DNA of 38,399 nucleotides from Planctomycetota bacterium (lineage in GTDB: Bacteria; Planctomycetota; UBA1135; UBA2386). The stretch covers positions 1 to 38,399 of the forward strand of contig JAEUHQ010000101.1 of the NCBI GenBank assembly GCA_016794565.1, written 5' to 3'. Below, piece after piece: positions 8,084 through 16,396 of the stretch (position 1 is the first letter of the stretch; each line of letters opens with the position of its first letter). The notes below the pieces were generated by a model. That model made no database searches. It was not told the DNA's origin and was given only the letters and a program-made list of their open reading frames with translations. The translations under genes were made by a program, and so were the position numbers.

Positions 8084-9040
8084 ATGCAACTGATCGAAGG
8101 CCTCTCGGCGCTGCTGGATCTCGACCTGGTCGCGCTGCACGGCGAGACCCCGGCCGGGCGTTCGGTGGTCGCCGTCGGCGTGTTCGACGGCGTGCACCTC
8201 GGCCACCAGCGCCTGCTGCACCAGCTGCTGGAGATGTCGTCGGCGCTGCAGGCGATGCCGACGGTCGTCACGTTCGCGAACCACCCGGATCAGGTGCTGC
8301 ACGGCGAGGCGCCGCCGCTGCTCGTGAGCGTCCCGCACCGGCTGAGGCTGCTCCGGCGCGCTGGCGTGCAACGCCTCGTGCTGCTGCGGTTCGAGCCGCG
8401 CCTGCAGAACATGACGCCGCGCGAGTTCGCGGTGCAGGTGCTGGTGCAGCGACTGCGCGCGCGCGGCCTGCTGCTCGGCTACGACTCGGCCCTCGGCAAG
8501 GATCGTGCGGGCACGCCGCAGTGTTTCCGCGACCTCGGCGGCGAACTCGGCTTCGAAGTGCGCACCGGCGCGCCGTTCGAGGTCGACGGCCAGCCGGTGT
8601 CTTCGACCGCGATCCGCTCGGCGATCGCGCGCGGCGACCTGACGCTCGCCCACCGCTACCTCGGCCGCTACCCCGGCGCGATGGGCACGGTCGTGCACGG
8701 GTCCGCGCGCGGGCGCACGCTCGGTTTCCCGACCGCGAACGTCGCGATCGAAGATGCGGTCGTACCGCCGCCCGGTGTCTACGCGGTCGAAGCGATCGTC
8801 GACGGCGCGACGCACCGCGCCGTCGCCAACCTCGGCACGCGGCCGACCTTCGCGGTCGACCGTGCCCCGATCGTGCTGGAGGTCCACGTGCTCGACTTCG
8901 ACGGCGATCTCTACGGGCGCGAGCTCGAGATCACGTTCCGCCACCGGCTGCGCGAAGAACGGCGCTTCCCCGACGCCGGAGCGCTGCGCGAACAGATCGC
9001 ACGCGACGTCGCCGCGGCGCGCGAACACCTCAAGGCGTGA
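8084..9040 (+). CDS. ribF: Bifunctional riboflavin kinase / FMN adenylyltransferase
   Basis: 318 residues, the usual RibF length. The N-terminal FMN adenylyltransferase domain carries the nucleotidyl-transferase phrase GVFDGVHLGHQ at 32-42 and the later SSTAIRSAIARGD segment near 170-185. The C-terminal riboflavin kinase domain starts near residue 187 and has the phosphate-binding motif GRTLGFPTANV at about 210-220. It makes FMN and then FAD from riboflavin. The flavin supply is relevant to the several flavoproteins in this window, although that link is only circumstantial. Its 3' end overlaps the convergent Cfa gene by 11 bases. Confidence 0.95.
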   Translation: MQLIEGLSALLDLDLVALHGETPAGRSVVAVGVFDGVHLGHQRLLHQLLEMSSALQAMPTVVTFANHPDQVLHGEAPPLLVSVPHRLRLLRRAGVQRLVLLRFEPRLQNMTPREFAVQVLVQRLRARGLLLGYDSALGKDRAGTPQCFRDLGGELGFEVRTGAPFEVDGQPVSSTAIRSAIARGDLTLAHRYLGRYPGAMGTVVHGSARGRTLGFPTANVAIEDAVVPPPGVYAVEAIVDGATHRAVANLGTRPTFAVDRAPIVLEVHVLDFDGDLYGRELEITFRHRLREERRFPDAGALREQIARDVAAAREHLKA

Positions 9041-10307
9041 CGGACCGGGCACCGCCGGCGCGTTCGAAGCGGAGCTGACAAACCCCGAGATTGCGCTCGC
9101 GGAAGCCTGCTTCGCAGTACGCGAAGTAGAAGTCCCACGCGCGGAGCAGCGCGTCGCCGCCGCGTTCGCGGAACGCCCCCGGGTGCATGTGCATCGCCGC
9201 ACGCCAGCGCGCGAGCGTCGTCGCGTAGTGGTCGCCGAAGTCCACCATCTGCACGAGGCGGAAGTCCGTGTTCGCCGCCGCCGCCGCGACGATCGCCGCG
9301 ACCGACGGAATGAAGCTCCCCGGGAAGACGTGCCGCTTCACGTAGTCGACGCTGCGAACGGCTCGCGCGTAGTGCTGATCGCGGATCGTGATCGCCTGGA
9401 GTCCGAAGAGGCCGCCCGGACGAAGGCGGGCGGCGGCGACCCGGAGGAAGGTCGGCAGCCACTTCGCGCCAACCGCTTCGATCATCTCGCACGACAGGAC
9501 CTTGTCGAACGTGCCCTCGAGATCGCGATAGTCGCGCTGCAGCACCTGGACGGAATGCGCGACGCCGGCCGTGCGGGCACGCTCCTTCGCCGCCGCGAAC
9601 TGGTTCTTCGAGATCGTCGTGGTCGTGACGTGGGCCCCGAACTCGCGCGCCGCACACACCGCGAGGCTGCCCCAGCCCGTGCCGATCTCGAGGAGGCGAT
9701 CCCCGGGCGCGAGATCGACGAGACGGCACAGACGCCGCAGCTTCTCGCGTTGCGCGTCCTCGAGCGAGCAGTCGGGTCCCGCGAACCATGCCGACGAGTA
9801 GGTCATCGTCGGATCGAGGAACTGCGCGAACAGCTCGTCGCCGAGGTCGTAGTGCCCGGCGATGTTCCTCGCGCTGCCGATGCGCGTGTTGTCGCGGAGC
9901 CAGTGACCTGCGCGCAGCAGCAGACGGCGAGGCAGCGACAGGAGACCGCGGTCGACGGCGAGCAGCACGTCGCGATCGGCGACGAGGAGTCGGAGGAGAC
10001 GCACCAGGTCCGGCGACGACCAGTGCCCCGCGACGAACGACTCCCCGGCACCCACGCCGCCCGCGCAGGCGAGGCTCGTCCAGAACTCCGGCGATGCGAC
10101 CTCGAGTTCGACCGTGCCGAGTCGACCGCGCACATCGCCGAGTTCGAGCGTGGCCCCTCGTTCGCGCAGGCGGATCGAGCCCGACCGCAGCGTCGCGAGC
10201 CGCTCGAGCACGCGGCGTCGCAGCGCACGTTGCCACCACCGCGGCCTCGAATCCGCGGACTCGCGCGGCCGCGACGCCGCGCCCGCGATCAGGATCGCAT
10301 CACCCAT
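9030..10307 (-). CDS. Cyclopropane-fatty-acyl-phospholipid synthase family methyltransferase (UfaA1/Cfa type)
   Basis: 425 residues. The N-terminal lipid-binding domain (to about 140) is followed by the Cfa signature GHYDLGDELF (151-160). The SAM-binding loop is LLEIGTGWG (205-213), with the acid SCEMIEAVG (272-280). The substrate and bicarbonate-site region includes FPGSFIPS (328-335) and FGDHYATTL (357-365). The C-terminal motif YFAYCEAGF is at 394-402. These are full-length, apparently active Cfa features. The family transfers a methylene or methyl group from SAM to an unsaturated acyl chain of a membrane phospholipid. It is last of four overlapping genes and starts 8 bases inside the DUF1365 gene. 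By synteny with the mycobacterial sigK locus it corresponds to UfaA1. The product could be a cyclopropane, a methyl-branched or a methylene fatty acid; the sequence cannot decide. Confidence 0.9.
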   Translation of the reverse strand: MGDAILIAGAASRPRESADSRPRWWQRALRRRVLERLATLRSGSIRLRERGATLELGDVRGRLGTVELEVASPEFWTSLACAGGVGAGESFVAGHWSSPDLVRLLRLLVADRDVLLAVDRGLLSLPRRLLLRAGHWLRDNTRIGSARNIAGHYDLGDELFAQFLDPTMTYSSAWFAGPDCSLEDAQREKLRRLCRLVDLAPGDRLLEIGTGWGSLAVCAAREFGAHVTTTTISKNQFAAAKERARTAGVAHSVQVLQRDYRDLEGTFDKVLSCEMIEAVGAKWLPTFLRVAAARLRPGGLFGLQAITIRDQHYARAVRSVDYVKRHVFPGSFIPSVAAIVAAAAANTDFRLVQMVDFGDHYATTLARWRAAMHMHPGAFRERGGDALLRAWDFYFAYCEAGFRERNLGVCQLRFERAGGARSVTP

Positions 10308-11061
10308 GGGACCTCCTCTTCTCGGGATGCACGTGGAACGGCGCCCGCTTCCACCAGAGTCGCAGCGCCTCGAAATGGATGCGCGCGATCACGGCGACGG
10401 ACATCACCGGGTACCGCAGCGCGGTGAGCAGCAGGTTCGCCGTCGTCCAAGGTCGCCGGCGCAGAGCCAGCGTGGCATCGAAGACGGTGCGACCGGCGAC
10501 GACGTTCCGCATGTGCACACCGAGCGCCTCGCCCGGCGGCGACAGCGTCCAAACGTAGTCCTGCTCCATCGGCTGGAAGGGGCTCACGTGGAACTCCTTG
10601 CCGAAGCGTGCGCGCAGCGCGCGTCGCCGGGCATCCGCGGCGACGACGTGGTGATGGCGCTGCCGCCACGGCGTGTTCGTGATCTCGGCGAGCGCTGCGA
10701 CGAGACGGTTCGCGGCGTCGAAGCAGTAGTAGATGCTGACGGGGTTGAACGAGAATCCGAACGCCCGCAGGTTGGTCAGGACGCGCACGGGACCGTCGGG
10801 CCGCACGCCCGTCTGCTCGGCGACCGCGTCGCGCACGGCATCGGCCAACGGACGGTCCGCGGGCCCGAAGAAGTCGCGTCGGCGGAACCGGAGCGGCGCC
10901 GGGCGCCGCGCCGACCACCACCAGCGTCCGGCGAACGCCGCGTCCACTTCGTCGAGGTCGAGATAGACGAAGTACAGCGGCATGCGGAAGCGGTGAGGGA
11001 CCGCGTCGTGACGGCGATGCCGCACGCTCCCCGCATAGATCGCCGAGTACTGCACCGTCAT
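10300..11061 (-). CDS. DUF1365 family protein
   Basis: 253 residues from the ATG at 11061, which overlaps the stop of the FAD oxidoreductase as ATGA. The protein shows the DUF1365 pattern: N-terminal YAGSVRHRRHDAVPHRFRMPLY, central LRAFGFSFNPVSIYYCFD (about 98-115), FGKEFHVSPFQPM (about 153-165), and a C-terminal basic helical region. The family's biochemical role is not established. It is repeatedly found between a FAD-dependent amine-oxidase-like protein and a Cfa methyltransferase, and is therefore thought to take part in making modified fatty acids. It is probably membrane-associated. Its position and overlap on both sides imply translation coupling with its neighbours. Confidence 0.9.
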   Translation of the reverse strand: MTVQYSAIYAGSVRHRRHDAVPHRFRMPLYFVYLDLDEVDAAFAGRWWWSARRPAPLRFRRRDFFGPADRPLADAVRDAVAEQTGVRPDGPVRVLTNLRAFGFSFNPVSIYYCFDAANRLVAALAEITNTPWRQRHHHVVAADARRRALRARFGKEFHVSPFQPMEQDYVWTLSPPGEALGVHMRNVVAGRTVFDATLALRRRPWTTANLLLTALRYPVMSVAVIARIHFEALRLWWKRAPFHVHPEKRRSHG

Positions 11062-12347
11062 CTCGTCGCCCCGTCGGTGGCGCGAACACCGAAGTCCGCC
11101 GCGACGCGCAGCGCCGACTGGACGGCATCCTCGTGGAACCCGAAGCCACACCACGCGCCGCAGAACCAGACGCGGTTCGTGCCGTTGACTGCGGCAACGC
11201 GAGCCTGCGCGGCGACGCCGCGCGCGTCGAACACTGGATGGCGGTAGACGAAGCGGCGCAGCACTTTCGCGGGGTCGATCGCATCCGGACGGTTCAGGGT
11301 GACGCAGTGCACGGTCGGCCCCGGGAGCCCCTGCAGGATGTTCATGCAGTAGGTCAGCGTCGCACGACCGTCGCCTCCGCCGAGGTGGTAGTTCCACGCG
11401 GCCCAGGCGCGCCGGCGCGCGGGCAGCAGCCGCGTGTCGGTGTGCAGGACGACGTCGTTCGCCTGGTACGGGATCGCGCCGAGGAGGTCGCGTTCGCACG
11501 CGTCCGCGTCGGCGAGCAGCCGAAGGGACTCGTCGCTGTGCGTCGCGATCACCACGGCGTCGAACTCCGCGACGTGCCCGGCTTCCGTGCGCAGCCGGAC
11601 GCCGTTCGCAGTGCGTTGGATCGAGCGCACGGGATCGCCGGTGTGCACACGATCGGCGAACGGTCGCACGAGCGGTCCCAGGTACGAACGTGACCCGCCG
11701 ACGACCGTGAACCACCGCGGCCGACCGCGAACCTGCAGCATCCCGTGGTTCTCGAAGAAGCGGACGAAGAACCGCGCGGGCATCGCCCGCAGTCGACGCG
11801 GCTCCGCGGACCAGATCGCCGCCATCATCGGCACGAGGTAGTGCTCGGCGAACGCGCGGCCGTAGTGCCCGCTGTCGACGAGGTCCCCGAGCGTCGCGTC
11901 GGTGTCGCGGAGGGACGGCGCGAGGCGGTGGAACCGCAGGATGTCGCGCAGCATGCCCCAGAAGCGAGGCCGCAGGAGGTTGGTGCGCTGCGCGAACAGC
12001 TGCCCGAACGAACTGCCGTTGTATTCGAGCCCGGTCGCCTCGTCGCGAACGCTGAAGCTCATGGTCGACGGCCGAAGCGCAACGCCCAGTCGCTGCAGCA
12101 GGGCGAGGAAGCCGGGATACGTGCGGTCGTTGCACACGATGAACCCGGTGTCGACCGCGAGCGGACTGCCGTCGTCGCCGGGCACCTCGACGGTGTTGGT
12201 GTGCCCACCCACGCGCGTGTCGGCTTCGTGCACGACGACATCGTGAACACGGCACAGGCGCTCCGCGGCGACGAGGCCGGCCACGCCGGCGCCGACGATC
12301 GCGATCCGCTTGCGCCCGGGGCCGAGCAGCGCGCCCGCGCGGCTCAT
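11058..12347 (-). CDS. FAD-dependent oxidoreductase (amine-oxidase/desaturase-like) of the Cfa-DUF1365 cluster
   Basis: 429 residues. The dinucleotide-binding motif GAGVAGLVAAE lies at 19-29, followed by the acidic ribose-binding end HEADTRVGGHTNTVEV and a substrate and second-FAD region (VVIATHSDESLRLL). The C-terminus contains WFCGAWCGFGFHEDAV, typical of this subgroup. Homologues sit beside DUF1365 and Cfa genes in many bacteria, including the mycobacterial sigK locus and the furan-fatty-acid genes of Rhodobacter. There they act on acyl chains, but the reaction is not certain for this protein. The desaturase stop and this start overlap (ATGA at 12344-12347). Confidence 0.9.
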   Translation of the reverse strand: MSRAGALLGPGRKRIAIVGAGVAGLVAAERLCRVHDVVVHEADTRVGGHTNTVEVPGDDGSPLAVDTGFIVCNDRTYPGFLALLQRLGVALRPSTMSFSVRDEATGLEYNGSSFGQLFAQRTNLLRPRFWGMLRDILRFHRLAPSLRDTDATLGDLVDSGHYGRAFAEHYLVPMMAAIWSAEPRRLRAMPARFFVRFFENHGMLQVRGRPRWFTVVGGSRSYLGPLVRPFADRVHTGDPVRSIQRTANGVRLRTEAGHVAEFDAVVIATHSDESLRLLADADACERDLLGAIPYQANDVVLHTDTRLLPARRRAWAAWNYHLGGGDGRATLTYCMNILQGLPGPTVHCVTLNRPDAIDPAKVLRRFVYRHPVFDARGVAAQARVAAVNGTNRVWFCGAWCGFGFHEDAVQSALRVAADFGVRATDGATR

Positions 12348-13249
12348 GGCCGCAGCCGCCGTTCACCGGTGCGCGCACGCGACGGCAGGGGCCGCAGGTC
12401 GTCGACGAGACCGAGCGCCGCCATGACGCGCAGGCCGTAGTAACAGAGGTCGATCTCCCACCAGCGGAACCCCTGCCGCGCCGCACCGGGCGACCAGTGG
12501 TGGTTGTTGTGCCAGCCCTCGCCGAGCGTCAGGAGGGCGAGCACGAACGAATTGCGGCTCTGGTCGCGCGTCGGCCAGGCACGCCGGCCGAGCAGGTGGC
12601 CGAGGCTGTTGACGGACGACGTCACGTGGAAGAGCACGATCGTCGACACGCAGAAGCCCCAGACCGCCATCTGCAGCGCGTTCGTGCCGAGTTCGGGCGC
12701 CGCGTGCTCGAGCCACGCGCCGAGCCCGAGCAGGGCGACGAGCAGCGCCACCGGCACCACCCGGTCGTGCCGGTCGAGCCACCGGAGTTCGGGGAACGCC
12801 GCGAGGTCGCGCACCGCGGCGAGGTCGGTCGCGACGTGCTGCCCCGATGCGAACCAGCCGAAGTGCGCCCACAGGATGCCGTGTGCATGGGGCGAGTGCG
12901 CGTCCCGTTCCGTGTCGGCGTGGCGATGGTGGTTGCGATGGTGTGCAGCCCACCACAACGGGCCGCGCTGCACGGCCGAGGCCCCGAGCAGCGCGCCGAG
13001 GAACTGCACGACGCGACCTGCCCGGAAGGCACGGTGCGAGAAACAGCGGTGGTAGAACGCCGTGATCCCGAACATGCGCAGGAGGTAGAGCGCCACCGCC
13101 GTTCCGACGGCCACCGGACTCCAGCCGACGACGAACACGAGGCCGCACGCCGCGTGCATCAGGACGAACGGCCACACGCGCCGCCAGCGCACGGCTCGGT
13201 CCCCCGCCGCGGACGATGGGACGGCTTCTGCGGTGGCGAGTTCGGTCAC
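12344..13249 (-). CDS. Acyl-CoA/phospholipid fatty acid desaturase (delta-9 type)
   Basis: 301 residues using the GTG at 13249. An ATG at 13321 is possible but lies inside the inverted repeat and adds a low-quality leader. The three di-iron histidine clusters of membrane desaturases are present in order: HRCFSH (67-72), HHRNHH within residues 103-110, and HNNHH (247-251). Four hydrophobic stretches fit two membrane hairpins. The enzyme uses O2 and an electron donor to introduce a cis double bond, the substrate needed by Cfa-type methyltransferases. It is first in a four-gene overlapping operon. The mycobacterial sigK locus, as I remember it, has no desaturase at this place, so it is an addition here. 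Confidence 0.9.
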   Translation of the reverse strand: MTELATAEAVPSSAAGDRAVRWRRVWPFVLMHAACGLVFVVGWSPVAVGTAVALYLLRMFGITAFYHRCFSHRAFRAGRVVQFLGALLGASAVQRGPLWWAAHHRNHHRHADTERDAHSPHAHGILWAHFGWFASGQHVATDLAAVRDLAAFPELRWLDRHDRVVPVALLVALLGLGAWLEHAAPELGTNALQMAVWGFCVSTIVLFHVTSSVNSLGHLLGRRAWPTRDQSRNSFVLALLTLGEGWHNNHHWSPGAARQGFRWWEIDLCYYGLRVMAALGLVDDLRPLPSRARTGERRLRP

Positions 13250-13301
13250 GCGGGTCTCGGGTCGCTGCGGTGAGGCGGTGGGTTCGCACGACGGCGGCAC
13301 C

Positions 13302-13324
13302 CGGATGCACGCCCCGTGCATCCG
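13302..13324. promoter_or_regulatory. Perfect inverted repeat, candidate operator between divergent lipid operons
   Basis: Arms CGGATGCACG (13302-13311) and CGTGCATCCG (13315-13324) are perfectly complementary around a 3-base CCC spacer. The site is 29 bases upstream of the DUF1295 ATG and 52 bases upstream of the desaturase GTG, where a dimeric regulator could control both operons. Half-sites of similar sequence recur before the fasciclin gene. No DNA-binding regulator that would use it is encoded nearby, apart from the ECF sigma factor. Confidence 0.5.
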
Positions 13325-13353
13325 ACCCGACGCGCGGAACGAACCGCCGCCGC

Positions 13354-14160
13354 ATGCCCGGAGCCCCATCGCCCCTCGCCCTCGGCATCGCGGCCACGGC
13401 ACTCGCCGTCGCCTTCGTGGGGCTCCACCGCCGGCAGGTCCGCACCCGGAACGCCACTTCCGTGGACGCAGCGTGGGCGATCGCGATCGGACTGTGCGGC
13501 GCCTGGTTCGCGCTCGTCGCCGAGGGCGCGACCGCCCAGCGCACCCTCGCGGCCGCGATGGCCGTCGCGTGGAGCTCGCGCCTGTCGATCCACCTCCTGC
13601 GCGACCGGGTCATGCGGTGCGACGCCGAAGACGGTCGCTACGCGGCGATGCGTGCGCACTGGGGCGCCTCGGCGAACCGGCGGTTCTTCTGGTTCTACCT
13701 CGCGCAGGCCGGCGCGGCGCTGGTGTTCGCGCTGCCGTTCGCGTGGGTCGCCGCGACTCCGCACGCCGTGCTCGCGTCGCAGTGGTGCGGCGCGGCGCTG
13801 GCGGTCGCCGCGACGTGTGCGGAGGCGGCAGCCGACGGGCAGCTCGCGGCACACCGCGCCGATCCTTCGCAGCGCGGCCGCACGTGCCGCCGCGGCCTCT
13901 GGCGGTGGAGCCGACACCCCAACTACTTCTTCGAGTGGCTCACGTGGTGCGGCGTCGCGGTGGTCGCGCACCCGTTCGCCGGCTGGTGGGCAGCCCTTCA
14001 CCCGGCAGTGATGTTCGTCCTGGTGCGCTTCGTCAGCGGCGTGCCGTTCGCCGAACGGCAGGCGCTGAAGAGCCGCGGCGAGGACTACCGCCGCTACCAG
14101 CGGGAGACGAACACCTTCGTCCCATGGCTCCAGCGGCGCGCCGTGGACAGCGTGCGATGA
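13354..14160 (+). CDS. DUF1295 membrane protein (steroid 5-alpha-reductase/isoprenylcysteine-methyltransferase-like fold)
   Basis: 268 residues from the ATG at 13354. There are about six hydrophobic segments. The C-terminal signature GLWRWSRHPNYFFEWLTWCG, followed by a terminal RGEDYRRYQRETNTFVPWL, is characteristic of DUF1295 and the related steroid 5-alpha-reductase and ICMT folds. These enzymes use NADPH or SAM at a membrane-embedded active site. In the mycobacterial sigK locus a DUF1295 gene sits beside ufaA1, and a reductase role on a methylene or methyl-branched acyl intermediate has been proposed. That role is inference here. Its TGA overlaps the ATG of the next methyltransferase by four bases, so the two are coupled. 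It is divergent from the desaturase operon. Confidence 0.88.
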   Translation: MPGAPSPLALGIAATALAVAFVGLHRRQVRTRNATSVDAAWAIAIGLCGAWFALVAEGATAQRTLAAAMAVAWSSRLSIHLLRDRVMRCDAEDGRYAAMRAHWGASANRRFFWFYLAQAGAALVFALPFAWVAATPHAVLASQWCGAALAVAATCAEAAADGQLAAHRADPSQRGRTCRRGLWRWSRHPNYFFEWLTWCGVAVVAHPFAGWWAALHPAVMFVLVRFVSGVPFAERQALKSRGEDYRRYQRETNTFVPWLQRRAVDSVR

Positions 14161-15194
14161 GCACCCGCACCGAGCGATGGCTCGAACGCGGCCACGTGCC
14201 GGACTGGCTGATCCGAATCGGCATCCGGCGGCTGCTGCGCGCACGGCTCGTTCGGGAATGCGCCGACGACCCGGCGCGCGCCGCCGAGCGGCTGGAACGC
14301 TGGATCGCCGAGTGCAACCGCTCCCCGATCGCGATCGCGACCGACGCCGCGAACACGCAGCACTACGAAGTGCCCGCCGCGTTCTTCGCGACGGTGCTGG
14401 GCACGCACCGGAAGTACAGCAGCGGGCTCTGGACCGCGGGCACGCAGGACCTCGACGGCGCGGAGGCGGCGATGCTCGCTCTCTCGTGCGAACGCGCGGG
14501 CATCGCCGACGGCATGCGCGTGCTCGACCTCGGCTGCGGCTGGGGTGCGATGTCGCTGTGGATCGCGCAGCGCTTCCCGAACTGCGAAGTCGTCGGGGTC
14601 GGCAACTCGGCGAGCCAGCGATCGGACGTGCTCGCGCGCGCCCGCGGGCGCGGCCTCGCGAACGTCGAGATCGTGACCGCGGACGCCAACACGTTCGTCG
14701 CGCCGGGCCGCTTCGACCGGATCGTGTCGATCGAGATGATGGAGCACACGCGCAACTGGCGGGCGCTGCTCGCACGAGCCGCGTCCTGGCTCGAGCCCGC
14801 GGGCCGCATGTTCGTGCACGTCTTCACGCACCGCTCGGTCGGGTATCCGTTCACGGAGGACGGCGACGGCGACTGGATGGCACGTCGGTTCTTCACCGGC
14901 GGCCAGATGCCGGCGGACGCACAGATGCTGCGATTCCAGGATCACCTGCGCGTCGAGGCCCACTGGCGCGTCTCCGGCGAGCACTACCGTCGCACCGCCG
15001 AGGCCTGGCTCGCGAACTTCGACCGCCATCGCGCCGACCTCGAGCCCGTCCTCCGCGCCACGTACGGCGAGCGGGCCGTGGCGATGGGCAACCTCTGGCG
15101 CGTCTTCTTCCTCGCGTGCGCCGAGCTCTGGGGCTTCGCCGGCGGACGCGAGTGGTTCGTGTCGCACTACCGGCTCGCGCGCCGCGATGGATGA
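14157..15194 (+). CDS. Second Cfa-like SAM methyltransferase (coclaurine N-methyltransferase-like subgroup)
   Basis: 345 residues, shorter than the first Cfa paralogue because it lacks the full N-terminal lipid-binding domain. It has QHYEVP (68-73), the SAM loop VLDLGCGWG (122-130), the acid motif SIEMMEHT, and a C-terminal region FFTGGQMPADAQMLRF with HYRRTAEAWLANFD. This version is closer to coclaurine N-methyltransferase-like and UfaM-type proteins than to true cyclopropane synthases, which suggests a methyltransferase of different substrate choice. The ATG overlaps the DUF1295 stop (ATGA, 14157-14160). The convergent B12-sensor gene ends 23 bases downstream. Confidence 0.87.
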   Translation: MSTRTERWLERGHVPDWLIRIGIRRLLRARLVRECADDPARAAERLERWIAECNRSPIAIATDAANTQHYEVPAAFFATVLGTHRKYSSGLWTAGTQDLDGAEAAMLALSCERAGIADGMRVLDLGCGWGAMSLWIAQRFPNCEVVGVGNSASQRSDVLARARGRGLANVEIVTADANTFVAPGRFDRIVSIEMMEHTRNWRALLARAASWLEPAGRMFVHVFTHRSVGYPFTEDGDGDWMARRFFTGGQMPADAQMLRFQDHLRVEAHWRVSGEHYRRTAEAWLANFDRHRADLEPVLRATYGERAVAMGNLWRVFFLACAELWGFAGGREWFVSHYRLARRDG

Positions 15195-15217
15195 CCGCTC
15201 CCCCGGAGCACGGTCGT

Positions 15218-16273
15218 TCACACGAGACGGAGCAGCCGGCGTGCCGCGGCGACTGCACCCGCGGCATCGAGCGCACCCGCGTCCGCACCGACGACCGACC
15301 ACAGGTCTTCGGCGACGCCGAACGGCTCCCCGCCCACGAGGATCGGCACGCGGCGCGGCGGACCGCCCGAACGGATGCGCGCGATCGTCGTCACCAGCGA
15401 TCCGAGCTGCAGGGTCAGGGTCGCCGAGATCGCGATCAGGTCGAACGCACGATCCTGCAGCAGCCACTCGACGTCGCCCGCCGGCATGTTGCTGCCGAGG
15501 TTGTGCACCGCGAAGCCGGCGAGCTGCAGCCGCTGCGCCACGAGTCGCACACCGAAGTCGTGCAGGTTGCCGCCGACACCCATCGTCAGCACCCGCGGCG
15601 CGGACGCGGCCGGTCGCGGCAGACGTTCCTGCAGCATCCAGAGCGTGCGGTCGACGATCGACGAACCGTAGTGCTCGTCCGCGATCGGGATCTCCGCCAT
15701 CAGCCACATGCGCCCGGCCTCGCGCTGCGCGGGGACGATCACGTGGTCGTGGATCGCTTCGACGGCCACGCCGCGATCGAGAGCGCCGCGAACGAGACCG
15801 ATGGCGTCGTCGCCCCGGCCCTCGAGGATCGAGAGCAGGAAGTGCCCCGCGAGATCGCCGTGCGGCGAGGAACGCGACAAGTACGACGGGATCTCCAGTG
15901 GAACCCGCTCGACGCCGGCGCGTGCCGCGTCGACGTGCGGGAGCACGGCCGCCGCCGCCGCGACGGGCAGTTCGTCCGCGAGCGCCGCGCGGATCGCATC
16001 GAGGTTCGCCGGCAGCCAGTCCGCGGTCACGCCGCGGTGGTGCAGCGCAACCGCGTACCACGCGACGGCGTGCCGCAGCAGCGCGGGACGGTCGACCGCC
16101 ACCGACTCGGCCACGTGCAGGATCCGCACTTCGGTGTCGCTCGTCGGGTCGCCGAAGCCCGCCGGCAGGCCGTTCGCGAGCAGGTCGGGGCGAACACGCT
16201 CCATGTGCCGCAGCGCGGCGGCCGCGTACGCGCGGGAGGAGCCGCGCAAGAGGCCGGCAGCGAGACCGTTCAT
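15218..16273 (-). CDS. Stand-alone cobalamin-binding CarH/LitR-like sensor without DNA-binding domain
   Basis: 351 residues from the ATG at 16273 (a GTG at 16282 is the alternative). The N-terminal ~115 residues are helical and contain no MerR-type helix-turn-helix. Residues about 130-215 look like the four-helix cap over B12 and contain W190-x9-E200-H201, the W-x9-EH motif that marks adenosylcobalamin photoreceptors of the CarH group. Residues about 226-350 form the Rossmann B12 fold with GNLHDFG (lower ligand His 238; the usual Asp or Glu two residues earlier is Asn 236), LGSNMP (259-264) and VGGEPF (313-318). CarH from Thermus has a His directly after the Trp (the light-adduct ligand); here it is Leu 191. 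The gene sits inside a sigK-like lipid locus. A light or B12-level sensor acting through protein contacts is my inference. A methylcobalamin-binding protein of another kind is the alternative. Confidence 0.82.
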   Translation of the reverse strand: MNGLAAGLLRGSSRAYAAAALRHMERVRPDLLANGLPAGFGDPTSDTEVRILHVAESVAVDRPALLRHAVAWYAVALHHRGVTADWLPANLDAIRAALADELPVAAAAAVLPHVDAARAGVERVPLEIPSYLSRSSPHGDLAGHFLLSILEGRGDDAIGLVRGALDRGVAVEAIHDHVIVPAQREAGRMWLMAEIPIADEHYGSSIVDRTLWMLQERLPRPAASAPRVLTMGVGGNLHDFGVRLVAQRLQLAGFAVHNLGSNMPAGDVEWLLQDRAFDLIAISATLTLQLGSLVTTIARIRSGGPPRRVPILVGGEPFGVAEDLWSVVGADAGALDAAGAVAAARRLLRLV

Positions 16274-16330
16274 GGAACTCACGCGAAGGTTGTAAGGGTC
16301 GGGACGCGACGAGCTCAAGGCTGCGGCGCG

Positions 16331-16396
16331 TTGCATCCGTTCGCCGACGGGCCACGAACCGATGCACACGCGGCGAACGTTCTGTCGCCGTGCATG
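16331..16396. promoter_or_regulatory. Three GTGCATC-like half-sites in the B12-sensor/fasciclin divergent region
   Basis: TTGCATCCG (16331-16339), GATGCAC (16371-16377) and GTGCATG (16390-16396) resemble halves of the perfect repeat at 13302-13324. The last two form an inverted pair separated by 12 bases. The region is the roughly 150-base divergent space between the B12-sensor and fasciclin genes. Seven-base matches are expected several times by chance in 38 kb, so only the location makes this worth noting. Confidence 0.3.
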
